Below are positions 25,144-33,964 of a stretch of 38,202 nt of DNA, piece after piece. Both the position numbers and the translations under genes were made by a program. Origin of the DNA: Clostridiales bacterium. Lineage in GTDB: Bacteria > Bacillota > Clostridia > Christensenellales > UBA1750. A model generated the notes under the pieces. That model did not search any database and was not told the DNA's origin. It worked only from the letters and a program-made list of their open reading frames with translations. The DNA lies in assembly GCA_015056005.1 (NCBI GenBank), contig SVHB01000017.1:1-38202 (forward strand), given 5' to 3'. How positions within the stretch are numbered: position 1 is the stretch's first letter; the number at the start of each line of letters is the position of its first letter.

Positions 25144-26163
25144 ATGCAGGAAAATATAACTGCACAGGAAAGAAAAAAGATAATCCTCTCCGGTATCCAG
25201 CCTACCGGTGTGTTTACTATAGGCAATTATGTCGGCGCTATCCGCAACTGGGGTCTTCTGCAGGAAGAATATGACTGTATCTACTGCATCGCGGATCTGC
25301 ACGGTATAACCGTTCGTCAGGAACCCGCCGCTTACAGAAAGGCCTGCACCAGAGCCTTAGCGCTCCTGCTTGCAACCGGCCTTGATCCCAAAAAGAACAT
25401 TATGTATATGCAGTCCCACGTCCCCGCTCATGCAGAGCTCGGCTGGCTGCTCAACTGCTATACCTATGTCGGCGAGCTTTCCAGAATGACCCAGTTCAAG
25501 GACAAATCCGCAAAGCATGCCGATAATATCAACGTAGGTCTTTACGATTACCCCGTGCTCATGGCAGCGGATATCCTGCTTTATGATACCGACCTCGTTC
25601 CCGTCGGCGCCGACCAGAAGCAGCATATCGAGATCACCCGCGATATCGCAATGCGCTTCAACAACATTTACGGCGATGTTTTCCGCATCCCCGAGCCCTA
25701 CATCCCCAAGGCGGGCGCAAGGATCATGTCCCTTGCCGATCCCACCGCAAAGATGAGCAAATCCGAGGAAGGCAACGGCACCATCTTCATGCTCGATGAG
25801 CCCGATGTTATCACAAGAAAGCTCAAGCGCGCGGTTACCGACAGCGGCAAGGGCATCTACATCAGCGAAGACAAGCCCGGCATCTCCAACCTCATCAATA
25901 TTTCCAGCGCTTTCACCGGCAAGACCACTGATGAGATCATGGCTGAGTGCGAAAACATGAACTACGGCGATTTCAAGCTCTACGTTGCCGATATCATCAT
26001 CGACAGCCTCAAGCCCATTCAGGATGAATACAAGCGCATCGAAAGCGATAAGGCATACTTAAACGAGGTCATGAAGGACGGTGCCGAGCGCGCTGCAAAG
26101 AGAGCATACCGCATGCTCTCCAAGGTGCAGAAGAAGATCGGCTTCCTGCCCCTGCCCAGATAA
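25144..26163 (+). CDS. trpS: Tryptophanyl-tRNA synthetase
   Basis: Class I synthetase charging tRNA-Trp; 339 residues, normal bacterial length. The HIGH-type signature is GVFTIGNYVGA (TIGN at 25-28, a known variant) and the KMSKS loop is intact (203-207, TAKMSKSEEGNGTI). SGIQPTG at the start and LVPVGADQKQHIEITRDIA (about 151-169) are typical of TrpRS. A ribosome site AGGTGAG precedes the ATG by about 6 nt. It has its own promoter and continues into ilvE after 53 nt with no terminator. Confidence 0.97.
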   Translation: MQENITAQERKKIILSGIQPTGVFTIGNYVGAIRNWGLLQEEYDCIYCIADLHGITVRQEPAAYRKACTRALALLLATGLDPKKNIMYMQSHVPAHAELGWLLNCYTYVGELSRMTQFKDKSAKHADNINVGLYDYPVLMAADILLYDTDLVPVGADQKQHIEITRDIAMRFNNIYGDVFRIPEPYIPKAGARIMSLADPTAKMSKSEEGNGTIFMLDEPDVITRKLKRAVTDSGKGIYISEDKPGISNLINISSAFTGKTTDEIMAECENMNYGDFKLYVADIIIDSLKPIQDEYKRIESDKAYLNEVMKDGAERAAKRAYRMLSKVQKKIGFLPLPR

Positions 26164-26216
26164 AATATTACAGATAAGCGCCATTTACGACGCATACATA
26201 TTGGAGGACCAAAAAA

Positions 26217-27284
26217 ATGGCAGACATCAAGTTCATCAAATGTGAAACACTTAAGGCTAAGCCTCAGGACGAGAGCAATCTCGGCTTTGGCAAGCTCTTT
26301 ACCGACTATATGTTCACCCTGACCTACAACGCCGAGGAAGGCTGGCATAACCCCACCATCGAGCCCTTCGCTCCCCTCTCTCTTTCTCCCGCTTCCTCCT
26401 GCCTGCACTATGGTCAGACCATCTTTGAAGGCATGAAGGCATATAAGGATGCAGACGGCAACGTCCGCCTGTTCCGTGCAAAGGACAATTTCGCCCGCCT
26501 CAACAAGTCCGCAGAGCGTATGTGCATGCAGCCCGTGCCCGAAGATCTGGCTTACGAAGGCCTTGTAAAGCTCCTTGAGGTCGAAAAGGACTGGATCCCC
26601 ACCAGCGAAGGCACCAGCCTTTATATCCGTCCCTTCCTGATCGGCAACGACGGCGCTCTTGGTGTACACGCCGCTCATAATTACATCTTCTGCATCATCC
26701 TCTCCCCCGTCGGCGCTTATTATCCCGAGGGACTCAAGCCCGTCAAGATCTATGTTGAGGATTCCTATGTCCGCGCTGTCATCGGCGGCGTTGGCTTTGC
26801 AAAGACCGGCGGCAACTATTCCGCATCCCTGCTCGCAGGCGAACTTGCGGCAAAGAAGGGTTATACTCAGGTCCTCTGGCTCGACGGCGTTGAGCATAAG
26901 TATGTTGAGGAAGTCGGCGCAATGAACATGTTCTTCGTCATCGACGGCGAAGTCATCACCGCTCCCCTGCTCGGCTCCATCCTCCCCGGCATCACCCGCG
27001 ATTCCGTTCTCAAGCTCTGCGCTGAGCTCGGCTATAAGGCAAGCGAGAAGAGGCTCACCATTGAAGAAGTCGTCAAAGCTGCCGACGAAGGCAGGCTGAA
27101 CGAAGCCTTTGGTTCCGGTACCGCCGCTGTTATTTCCCCCGTTGGCGAACTCTGCTACGAAGGCAGGAAGATCATCATCAACGGCGGCGAAATGGGCGAA
27201 AAGACCAGGAAACTCTACGATACTCTCACCGGCATCCAGTACGGCAAGCTCGCCGATAACCACGGCTGGTCCATCGTTCTGTAA
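26217..27284 (+). CDS. ilvE: Branched-chain amino acid aminotransferase
   Basis: PLP fold-type IV enzyme for the last step of Leu, Ile and Val synthesis and the first step of their breakdown. 355 residues, the long form. [15 protein letters not shown] (about 63-77) and IRPFLIGN are present. The PLP Lys is K228 in [15 protein letters not shown], the IlvE signature. The C-terminal [14 protein letters not shown] is also typical. GGAGG lies about 8 nt before the ATG. Codon use is very biased, so expression is probably high. It overlaps the next start by one base (TAATG). Confidence 0.95.
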   Translation: MADIKFIKCETLKAKPQDESNLGFGKLFTDYMFTLTYNAEEGWHNPTIEPFAPLSLSPASSCLHYGQTIFEGMKAYKDADGNVRLFRAKDNFARLNKSAERMCMQPVPEDLAYEGLVKLLEVEKDWIPTSEGTSLYIRPFLIGNDGALGVHAAHNYIFCIILSPVGAYYPEGLKPVKIYVEDSYVRAVIGGVGFAKTGGNYSASLLAGELAAKKGYTQVLWLDGVEHKYVEEVGAMNMFFVIDGEVITAPLLGSILPGITRDSVLKLCAELGYKASEKRLTIEEVVKAADEGRLNEAFGSGTAAVISPVGELCYEGRKIIINGGEMGEKTRKLYDTLTGIQYGKLADNHGWSIVL

Positions 27285-28117
27285 TGCGAAAGATCACCGC
27301 AAAAAACGATACAAATATTCAGACTCTTATCCGCAGCACGTTCCCACAGCTTGGTGGGGGCGTGCTGCGTCGTGCTTTTGAGAAAAAGGACATAAAGATA
27401 AACTCCGTCAGATGCAGCCAGGCAAGCGCGCCCGTAAAGCAGGGCGACGTTGTTGAGGTTTTCATCGACGACAAATATCTTTTCCCCAAGCTCGATATCG
27501 TCTATTCTGACGAAAGGCTCGTTATAATCGATAAGCCGCAGGGAATGGAAACTCAGGGTGAATTCGGCGCAGAAGGTGTTTTGTCAAAGCAGATCGAAAA
27601 AGCGGTTTTCCCCGTGCATCGCCTTGACGCCACCACCGGCGGTCTTTTGATATTTGCGCTGGACGAGCCGATGCAGCATGCGCTGGAAAACGCGATAAAG
27701 GATAAGACCGTATCCAAATACTATCGCTGTGTGGTGAAAGGCAGACCAAAAGCTACTTTGGGCAAGCTCGAGGATTATCTTTTCAAGGATGCAAAAAGAT
27801 CGCTTTCCTATGTATGTGCCCCGAACAAGCCGGGAGCGCAGAAAGCTCTGCTCGAATACAGGGTCATCGAAAATCGCAAGGACACCTCACTTTTGGAGAT
27901 CAAGCTGATCACGGGCAGAACTCACCAGATAAGAGTGCAGACCGCCCACGCCGGTTTTCCCCTCCTTGGCGACGATAAATACGGCGACAGGGACTTTAAC
28001 CGCAGGCTGAACAAAATAAAGCCGCAGCTTTGCGCAGTAAGGCTCGTTTTTGAGGAAAAAAGCGGCGAACTTGCCTACCTTCTTGGAAAAACATTCTCGA
28101 TAAAGGCCCCTTTTTAG
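27284..28117 (+). CDS. RluA-family 23S rRNA/tRNA pseudouridine synthase
   Basis: 277 residues. An N-terminal S4-like RNA-binding domain (about 10-62) is followed by the RluA catalytic domain with LVIIDKPQGMETQGE (about 79-93), catalytic Asp D115 in HRLDATTGGLLIFA, ALLEYRVIENR, and GRTHQIRVQTAHAGFPLLGDDKYGD. The signature has TTGG rather than the more common TSG. It is shorter than typical RluD (about 310-330). The target uridine cannot be named. The start overlaps the ilvE stop (TAATG) and has no separate ribosome site, so it is translationally coupled. Confidence 0.92.
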   Translation: MRKITAKNDTNIQTLIRSTFPQLGGGVLRRAFEKKDIKINSVRCSQASAPVKQGDVVEVFIDDKYLFPKLDIVYSDERLVIIDKPQGMETQGEFGAEGVLSKQIEKAVFPVHRLDATTGGLLIFALDEPMQHALENAIKDKTVSKYYRCVVKGRPKATLGKLEDYLFKDAKRSLSYVCAPNKPGAQKALLEYRVIENRKDTSLLEIKLITGRTHQIRVQTAHAGFPLLGDDKYGDRDFNRRLNKIKPQLCAVRLVFEEKSGELAYLLGKTFSIKAPF

Positions 28118-28127
28118 GTAAAAAATT

Positions 28128-28940
28128 ATGACTAACGAAGTTTTTCTTTCCACCGGCGCCTTTGTCGGGCGCATAAACAACAGAGACTATACCCTGATCT
28201 CCCGCTTTGCAGATAAGATAGAGGCGGACGGGTTTGAGTTCATGATCTACGAGCCGTGGTACCCTCAGCTAAACAGCTTTATCGATCATCTGAAAGATCA
28301 CGGCGTAAAGGTCCGCGTTATCCACGGCGATAAGCACCTCGGTGACCTTATGAGCGAACCGGATCAGGATTCATGGAACGAATGCATGAAGCTCTTTGAG
28401 CGCAACCTAAGCGCTGCCAATCGCGCAGGCGCGGAAAAAATAGTCGCTCACATCTGGGGCCGGCCTAATTCCGACAACCATGCGCAGATAATTTACGACA
28501 GAGTGGGAAAGCTCATGGAAAAGGCCAAGGAATACTCAGTTGACTTGGTCAGCGAAAACTGCGTCTGCTTTACCGATCCGCTTACCCACCTTGAAAAGCT
28601 CGCGGATATGTATCCAGATTTCGGCTTTACCTTTGATACCCGCCCCGCTCAGTTCCACAGTCAGCTGAAAGAGACCGTGCAAAGCCGCGTATTTTCAAAA
28701 AACATGCGCCATATCCATATAAACGACTACCGCGGCGGTCATATGCAGTGGGACGCCCTTTACCCCATCTATCAGCCGGGGCTTGGCGATATAGATTTTG
28801 ATTTCTTCTTTGAAAACCTGCGCGCCATCGACTATAACGGCACCATCACCCTTGAAGCCCCGAGCATGAAAGAAGATACCGTGGATTTTGAAACCTTCAA
28901 CAAGAGCATACGGTATATAAAAGAAAACCTGAATAAATAA
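28128..28940 (+). CDS. Sugar phosphate isomerase/epimerase-like TIM-barrel protein (AP endonuclease 2 family)
   Basis: 270 residues of the xylose isomerase-like TIM-barrel superfamily (PF01261). Putative metal ligands are spread as in the family: the Glu of LVSENC (about 142), FTFDTRPAQFH (Asp and His), HIHINDYRGG and the C-terminal TLEAPSM Glu. The family includes hexulose epimerases, myo-inosose dehydratases and endonuclease IV. The absence of the endonuclease IV signatures favours a sugar isomerase. The exact substrate is unknown. It lies 10 nt after the pseudouridine synthase gene, ends the operon and is followed by a terminator. Confidence 0.85.
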   Translation: MTNEVFLSTGAFVGRINNRDYTLISRFADKIEADGFEFMIYEPWYPQLNSFIDHLKDHGVKVRVIHGDKHLGDLMSEPDQDSWNECMKLFERNLSAANRAGAEKIVAHIWGRPNSDNHAQIIYDRVGKLMEKAKEYSVDLVSENCVCFTDPLTHLEKLADMYPDFGFTFDTRPAQFHSQLKETVQSRVFSKNMRHIHINDYRGGHMQWDALYPIYQPGLGDIDFDFFFENLRAIDYNGTITLEAPSMKEDTVDFETFNKSIRYIKENLNK

Positions 28941-28968
28941 AAAGATCGTCTTATGACGATCTTTTTTT
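28941..28968 (+). terminator. Intrinsic terminator of the trpS-ilvE-isomerase operon
   Basis: Perfect 10-bp stem AAAGATCGTC / GACGATCTTT with a TTAT loop and T7, immediately after the stop codon. Confidence 0.92.
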
Positions 28969-29037
28969 GCAGCATAACGGCGCAGCACATGTTTAATCGG
29001 TATCATCAAAAAAGTCTGACTCTCCTGAAAACAAATC

Positions 29038-29068
29038 ACGCGTGACCCATACTTTACGGGTCACGCGT
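29038..29068 (-). terminator. Likely terminator of the first ABC exporter operon
   Basis: Perfect 11-bp stem ACGCGTGACCC / GGGTCACGCGT with a 9-nt loop. On the minus strand it is followed by GATTTGTTTTC, a partial T-run. It stands between two convergent operons. Confidence 0.65.
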
Positions 29069-29097
29069 AAGCTAACGTAAATAACTACTCTTCACCA

Positions 29098-29163
29098 AGC
29101 CGCGGAGTCCAGAGGATGCAATCCTCTGGTGGATGAGGGTTTGGGAGAAGGCGAAGCCTTCTT
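29098..29163. repeat. Palindromic-repeat unit between convergent operons (REP-like)
   Basis: Two close hairpins without T-runs: CCAGAGGAT-GCA-ATCCTCTGG (29109-29129) and AGAAGGC-GAA-GCCTTCT (29146-29162), inside a GC-rich block that begins AGCCGCGGAGTCC. Such stacked palindromes at gene ends look like dispersed intergenic repeats. Only one copy lies in this window, so the repeat status needs a genome search. Confidence 0.5.
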
Positions 29164-29183
29164 CCAAGAACCATCTCATTTTC

Positions 29184-30971
29184 CTATACAGCCTCGTTCA
29201 GGAAACGGTACTGTGCGCGGATGAGCTCGGCGTATGCTCCGTTGAGCGCGAGGAGCTGCTCATGGTTGCCGGACTCAAGGACTTTACCGTCCTGAATGAC
29301 GAAGATACAGTCAGCCTGACGGATGGTGGACAAGCGGTGAGCGATAACGAACGAGGTACGTCCAACCAGCAGGCGCTCCAGAGCGCTCTGAATGATCTGC
29401 TCGGTCTTGGTATCGATGGAAGAGGTTGCCTCGTCCAGAATGAGGATCTTCGGGTCGTTCAAAAGCGCGCGTGCGAAGGAAATGAGCTGCTTCTGACCAA
29501 CGGAGAGACGGGAACCGCGCTCGTTGACCTCGGTCTCATAGCCCTTTTCCATTGCCATGATGAAATCATGCGCATGAACGGTCTTGGCAGCTTCAATGAC
29601 CTCTTCATCGGTTGCATCAAGGCGACCGTAACGGATGTTATCCATAATGGTGCCGGAGAAGATGAAGCTGTCCTGAAGCATAACGCTCATCTGCTTTCTC
29701 AGGGAGTGCAGATCAACATCGCGAACATCGTGTCCGTCGATCTTTACCGCGCCGCTGTCGACATCATAGAAGCGGGATACAAGGTTTACAACGGTGGACT
29801 TGCCCGCACCGGTGGGACCTACAAGAGCGATGGTCTGACCGGGCTTGATATCAAAGGATACGTTCTTGAGGATGACCTTCTCGGGATCGTAGGAGAAGGT
29901 AACATCTTCAAACTGTACGCTGCCCTCGATGGGAGGCAGTTCGTATGCGTTATCCTTGGACTTGATATCTGCGGGAGTGTCGAGGATCTCGTAAATACGC
30001 TCAAGAGACGCCATTGCGGAAAGCAGGTTGTTGTACTGCTGGGAGAGGTTGTTGATAGGATCCCAGAACCTGCCCAGGTACCAGATGACCAGCATCAGAG
30101 AACCTACCTGCAGAGAACCGCCGGTCATCAGGATAACACCGGAGATATAAACCAGAACGGTAGAGACGTTGGAGAAGAAGTCCAGAGACGGCCAGAAGAT
30201 GGAGTTGACCTTGATAGCCTTGATCCAGCTGGTCTTGATATCATCATTGGTCTCATAGAAGATCTTATAGTTCTCTTCTTCGCGAACGAAGCTCTCGGTG
30301 GTGCGCATACCTGCAAGGGATTCGTGCAGATAACCGTTCATGGTGGAGGTCTTCATGCGGACCATCTGCCAGTTATGACGGATAACGCGCTTGAGCTTGA
30401 GCATGAGGAAGAGGATGAAAGGAAGAACCGCCATACCGATGAGCGCAACCTTCCAGTTCGTCACCATCAGAAGAACGAAGATAATGACGATGTTGAAGCA
30501 GTCGATGATGGACTGCATGATACCGTCGGTGAACAGGTTGATCAGAGCATTTACGTCGTTGATAACGCGGACCATGATCTTACCTGCGCTCCTGGAATCG
30601 AAGAAGGAGAAGGAAAGGCTCTGGATGTGATCAAAAAGATCCTGCCTGAGCTGCGCGATAGCCCTTCTGCCCAGCTTATCCATTATGATAACTCTGTAAT
30701 GCAGGCACAGAGCGCCGATGATGCTCATGAGCACCATGCCGCCGATGTACAGTGGGAACCTGGACATATCGCCGGTTTCGATACAGTCATCCATTGCCCT
30801 TGACAGAAGCATGGGATGCATGAGAGAAGCGACAGCCGCTGCTATCATCAGGAACAGGGAGAAGATCATGCGCCATTTATAGGGTTTGAGATACGCGATA
30901 AGCCTTATGAATTGGTCTTTATTAAACGGACGCTCCAATGCTTCGTCGTCTATGATCCTTACTTTGGCCAC
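29184..30971 (-). CDS. ABC exporter half-transporter, canonical subunit of pair 1
   Basis: 595 residues: six-helix exporter membrane domain (about 25-310) then a nucleotide-binding domain. Walker A GPTGAGKST (385-393), signature SRLSVGQKQ (487-495, Val in place of the usual Gly), Walker B ILILDEATSSID with catalytic E514, and the H-loop His in IAHRLSTI. Glu in Walker B plus a non-canonical signature marks it as the partner that supplies a working ATPase site, while its signature faces the degenerate site of the other subunit. GTG start at 30971, with GGTAGGTG upstream; it starts 2 nt after the partner's stop. It likely exports a drug, peptide or lipid, substrate unknown (BmrCD/LmrCD/TM287-288 type). 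Confidence 0.93.
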   Translation of the reverse strand: MAKVRIIDDEALERPFNKDQFIRLIAYLKPYKWRMIFSLFLMIAAAVASLMHPMLLSRAMDDCIETGDMSRFPLYIGGMVLMSIIGALCLHYRVIIMDKLGRRAIAQLRQDLFDHIQSLSFSFFDSRSAGKIMVRVINDVNALINLFTDGIMQSIIDCFNIVIIFVLLMVTNWKVALIGMAVLPFILFLMLKLKRVIRHNWQMVRMKTSTMNGYLHESLAGMRTTESFVREEENYKIFYETNDDIKTSWIKAIKVNSIFWPSLDFFSNVSTVLVYISGVILMTGGSLQVGSLMLVIWYLGRFWDPINNLSQQYNNLLSAMASLERIYEILDTPADIKSKDNAYELPPIEGSVQFEDVTFSYDPEKVILKNVSFDIKPGQTIALVGPTGAGKSTVVNLVSRFYDVDSGAVKIDGHDVRDVDLHSLRKQMSVMLQDSFIFSGTIMDNIRYGRLDATDEEVIEAAKTVHAHDFIMAMEKGYETEVNERGSRLSVGQKQLISFARALLNDPKILILDEATSSIDTKTEQIIQSALERLLVGRTSFVIAHRLSTIRQADCIFVIQDGKVLESGNHEQLLALNGAYAELIRAQYRFLNEAV

Positions 30972-30973
30972 GC

Positions 30974-32722
30974 TTAGTCACCTACCTTATCAAAATCCTT
31001 GTACTGCTCATAGTACATTCCGGCGTATACGCCGTTCATCTTGAGCAGCTCGTCATGCTTGCCGCGCTCGACGATGCGGCCTTTGTCCATGACAAGGATG
31101 AGGTCAGCATTCTTGACGGAAGAGATACGATGGGCAATGATGAATGTGGTCCTCTTGCCCAGCTCAGCCTTGAGCTGTTTCTGAATCTCGAACTCGGTCT
31201 CCATGTCAACCGCAGAAGTTGAGTCGTCCATTACAAGGATGCGGGGGTTGTAAAGTATGGCGCGGGCGATGGCAACGCGCTGTTTCTGACCGCCGGAAAG
31301 GCCCATGCCGCGCTCGCCAACGATGGTATCATAACCATCAGGCATATGATCGATAAATTCATCCGCCTGTGCGATCCTTGCGGCTCTTCTGATATCATCC
31401 ATGGAAGCCTTGGGATCACCGAACGCGATATTGTTGGCAGCGGTCTCGGAGAACAGGAAGGTTTCCTGCGCAACATAGCCGACGTTCCTTCTCAGGGACT
31501 TGTAATCATAGTCCTTTACGTTCACGCCGTCTACAAGAACCTCGCCGCAGCCTTCGGGCACATCATAGAACCTGCTTATGAGGTTGACTATTGAAGTCTT
31601 GCCCGAACCGGTAAGGCCCATGAGTGCAACGGTGGAACCGGCAGGAGCGCTGAAGTTGATATCGGTGAGCACCTGCTCGTCGCCGTAGGAGAAATTGACG
31701 TTCCTGAACTCGACATCGCCGCGGATGGTATCCACTTTCTTTGCCTTTTCCTTGTTCTTGATGGAAGGACCAAGGTCAAGATAGTAGAACAGCTTTTCTG
31801 CGGAAGTCTGGGTGTTGGTGATCATGTTGACGATATTGCCAAGGCTTCTCATGGGAGCGTTGACCATCCAGATATAGCCGTTGAACGCTACCAGATCACC
31901 CAGGGTCATGGTGCCGTTGACTACCATATAACCGCCAAACGCGATGACCAAGGGAGTGCACATGCTGGCCACGAAGTCAAGCAGGGGGAAGTAGGTTGCC
32001 CAAAGGGTGACCCAGTTCATCTGCAGGTCGTAGGTCTTCATGTTGTCCTCATCGAACCTTTTCTGTTCGTAATCCTCTCTTGCGAACGCCTTGACCACGC
32101 GAACACCGGAGATATTCTCCTGAGCACGGGTGTTGAGCACAGCGTTCTGCTCTCTGAGCAGCCTGTGTGCGGGGCGAACCTTCTTGGAGAAGAGGTATGC
32201 AAAGAATGCAACAAGGGGCGCCATTGCAAGCAGCAGGAATGTGAGCTTTGCATTGAGCGCAAAGAGGAAGCCCACGGAACCGAAGAACCAGATGGTGTTT
32301 TCGATTATGGTGAGTATACCGCCGGCAACAAAGTTTCTCAGGCCGTCGATATCACCGGTCATACGGCTCATGATCTCACCTATACGGTTCTTATCGTAGA
32401 ACTCGTAGGGCATTTCCTGCATATGATCGTAGAGCTCGGTACGAAGATCGAAAACAAAGCCCTGAGATGCTTTTTCGAAGCAGATGTTTCTCACGTAATG
32501 GCTCGCCGAACGAACAAACGCAAGGCCGAGTATCATTGCGCAGATCTTAAACAGAAGGTCAAGGTTTCTGGTTTCGCCCTTTATAACGTCATCGACAATG
32601 GTGCCGGTGAGCTGGGGCATAATAAGCCTTGAAACGTTCATCAAAAGGGCAAGGCCGATGCCGCCTATGATGAGCCATTTGTACTTTGCGCACCGTCTCA
32701 GTACGCGCTTAATAAGATCCAT
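30974..32722 (-). CDS. ABC exporter half-transporter, degenerate-site subunit of pair 1
   Basis: 582 residues: exporter membrane domain (about 10-320) and nucleotide-binding domain with Walker A GLTGSGKT (369-376), canonical signature LSGGQ (475-479) and Walker B RILVMDDSTSAVD, where the catalytic Glu is replaced by Asp (D500). This substitution marks the subunit that carries the degenerate ATP site of a heterodimer. GGGAG lies 8 nt before the ATG. The gene follows the PHP phosphatase gene by 18 nt and precedes its partner by 2 nt, so all three should be made together. Confidence 0.93.
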   Translation of the reverse strand: MDLIKRVLRRCAKYKWLIIGGIGLALLMNVSRLIMPQLTGTIVDDVIKGETRNLDLLFKICAMILGLAFVRSASHYVRNICFEKASQGFVFDLRTELYDHMQEMPYEFYDKNRIGEIMSRMTGDIDGLRNFVAGGILTIIENTIWFFGSVGFLFALNAKLTFLLLAMAPLVAFFAYLFSKKVRPAHRLLREQNAVLNTRAQENISGVRVVKAFAREDYEQKRFDEDNMKTYDLQMNWVTLWATYFPLLDFVASMCTPLVIAFGGYMVVNGTMTLGDLVAFNGYIWMVNAPMRSLGNIVNMITNTQTSAEKLFYYLDLGPSIKNKEKAKKVDTIRGDVEFRNVNFSYGDEQVLTDINFSAPAGSTVALMGLTGSGKTSIVNLISRFYDVPEGCGEVLVDGVNVKDYDYKSLRRNVGYVAQETFLFSETAANNIAFGDPKASMDDIRRAARIAQADEFIDHMPDGYDTIVGERGMGLSGGQKQRVAIARAILYNPRILVMDDSTSAVDMETEFEIQKQLKAELGKRTTFIIAHRISSVKNADLILVMDKGRIVERGKHDELLKMNGVYAGMYYEQYKDFDKVGD

Positions 32723-32740
32723 AGTCTTAGCTCCCGTTTT

Positions 32741-33550
32741 TTACAGCTTGTGCTGTATTTGTCTTAATTGGTCATAAGTTGCTATATATTTAACGCCCGC
32801 GTTTTTGAGGATACAAAGCGCGTCGTTATAGTTTCTCAGGATATCCTCTGCTTTGTGAGCATCCGAACCGTAGGTCATGATCTCACCGCCAAGCTCCACA
32901 TACCTATCAATGATAGGTATTGCCGGCATGGTAACACCAAAGTCCTTGTATTCGCTCATGTTTATCTCAAGCGCCGCGCCCACTTCGATGACTCGTTTCA
33001 GGATCAGGTCTAAAAGGTCACCGCCGTCGCCCGGCAGATATCCGCGCTCATCTTCTCCGTAAAGCCCATAGCGCTTCATGTATCTGTACATATAGCCTAT
33101 ATGGGCAAGGGACGAAAAGCTTTCATATCTTTTTACATTTCTGTATATGGACTCGTAATAAAGCATCACAGCCTGATGCCTTGTGCGCCCCTCGTAGCAT
33201 TCCATGAGATAAGGGTCTATGCCGCCCGCCTCGTGGCAGGAAAGGAGCCTGAAATCCATGGGCAGCTGAGCTTCGATCGCATCGGCTTTCTTTTTATGCT
33301 CGCCAAAGGGCGCAAGCTCGAGTCCAAGCCTTATCTTCAGATCGGGATATTTTTCCCGCATCGCAAGTATCGACTCATGATATCCCTTTATGTCTTTTAT
33401 AACATAATCTTCGTTTACGCCCGCGTCCACATGCTCGGTGAAAGCTATCTCATGAAGACCTTTTTCGTATGCGCTTTTGCACATCAGCTCCATCGGGCAT
33501 TTGCCGTCAAAGCTGAAGGTCGTATGAGTATGGTAATCGGCAATTATCAT
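32741..33550 (-). CDS. PHP-domain phosphatase, histidinol-phosphatase (HisK/HisJ) type
   Basis: 269 residues with the metal ligands of the PHP superfamily: H7 and H9 in DYHTHTTFSFDG, E39-H40 in AFTEHVD, the Glu of GLELA (about 76), the His of SCHEAG, LAHIGY, and the C-terminal GSDAHK. This is the monofunctional histidinol-phosphatase family, which dephosphorylates L-histidinol phosphate; some members may act on other phosphomonoesters. No other his gene is in the window, and its operon partners are ABC exporters, so another role is possible. GGAGGA lies 4-5 nt before the ATG at 33550. It is the first gene after a long, apparently structured leader. Confidence 0.88.
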   Translation of the reverse strand: MIIADYHTHTTFSFDGKCPMELMCKSAYEKGLHEIAFTEHVDAGVNEDYVIKDIKGYHESILAMREKYPDLKIRLGLELAPFGEHKKKADAIEAQLPMDFRLLSCHEAGGIDPYLMECYEGRTRHQAVMLYYESIYRNVKRYESFSSLAHIGYMYRYMKRYGLYGEDERGYLPGDGGDLLDLILKRVIEVGAALEINMSEYKDFGVTMPAIPIIDRYVELGGEIMTYGSDAHKAEDILRNYNDALCILKNAGVKYIATYDQLRQIQHKL

Positions 33551-33574
33551 TTTTCCTCCAAATTATGAGCACGA

Positions 33575-33792
33575 AAAAACTGTGCAACGCACGCTAAAGA
33601 TATGTCTTTCTAAAACATACCACAGCATGTGCCCACAGTACAGCTCTTGACTTTATTCAGTTTTACAACCTTGCACGCAGCCAGGTTCTTTCGCAAGCGT
33701 GCAGGTGTGCATACGAAGACCATACGCATATCCGCCTATGATTCGCCCCCTAACGGGCGATCTACCTCCGCTTTCTACTTAAACATTTTTAT
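33575..33792 (-). ncRNA. Candidate structured RNA: long leader of the PHP-ABC-ABC operon or a separate small RNA
   Basis: No gene fits this stretch, but a strong minus-strand promoter (33799-33827) would transcribe it, giving about 240 nt before the PHP start. Three stems occur in order on that strand: TCGCCC / GGGCGA (33743-33760); TGCGTATG / CGTATGCA (33708-33728), 8 bp with two G-U pairs that exist only in RNA; and ACCTGCACGC / GCGTGCA-GGT (33668-33706), 10 bp with one bulged A. The 3' end holds GTGC-GTT-GCAC followed by TTTTTT (33574-33592), a possible terminator. Size and position would suit a riboswitch-like leader or a 6S-like small RNA, but I recognise no conserved core of T-box, SAM, TPP, FMN, cobalamin or guanidine RNAs. 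Confidence 0.4.
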
Positions 33793-33798
33793 GAACAT

Positions 33799-33827
33799 AT
33801 TATATACCCATTGCCATAAAATTGCAA
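33799..33827 (-). promoter_or_regulatory. Promoter for the PHP-ABC-ABC operon leader
   Basis: Minus strand: -35 TTGCAA (33827-33822), 17-nt spacer, -10 TATAAT (33804-33799). An inverted repeat ATTGC-N9-GCAAT (33810-33828) covers the spacer and -35. The bases from 33828 to 33914 show no further feature. Confidence 0.72.
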
Positions 33828-33914
33828 TAAGTATACCGCAAAAACGCACAATAAAATGCTTTAACGCAATAAAGGCGTAATATATCGATATATTAGCATT
33901 ATCTTGTCGAATTT

Positions 33915-33953
33915 CAAAAAATGAAAGGGATGCGGCAAAAGCTGCATCCCTTT
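33915..33953 (-). terminator. Intrinsic terminator of the second ABC exporter operon
   Basis: 13-bp stem (one G-T pair) AAAGGGATGCAGC / GCCGCATCCCTTT around a 4-nt loop (33924-33953). On the minus strand it is followed by CATTTTTTG. It lies 12 nt beyond the stop of the exporter gene. Confidence 0.88.
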
Positions 33954-33964
33954 CTTGCAGGTAG

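Noticed and set aside
26019-27263. 414-codon ORF antisense to ilvE and the end of trpS
   Set aside because: Spans two good genes in antisense; codon-bias artefact.
29133-30803. 556-codon ORF antisense to an ABC exporter gene
   Set aside because: Shadow frame of the 595-residue exporter; low-complexity composition and no domain.
33575-33792. T-box, SAM, TPP, FMN or cobalamin riboswitch
   Set aside because: None of the conserved cores I know is present; kept only as an unclassified structured RNA candidate.
33629-33880. 83-codon plus-strand ORF in the PHP-ABC gap
   Set aside because: No ribosome site, odd composition, and it overlaps the promoter and stems of the opposite strand.
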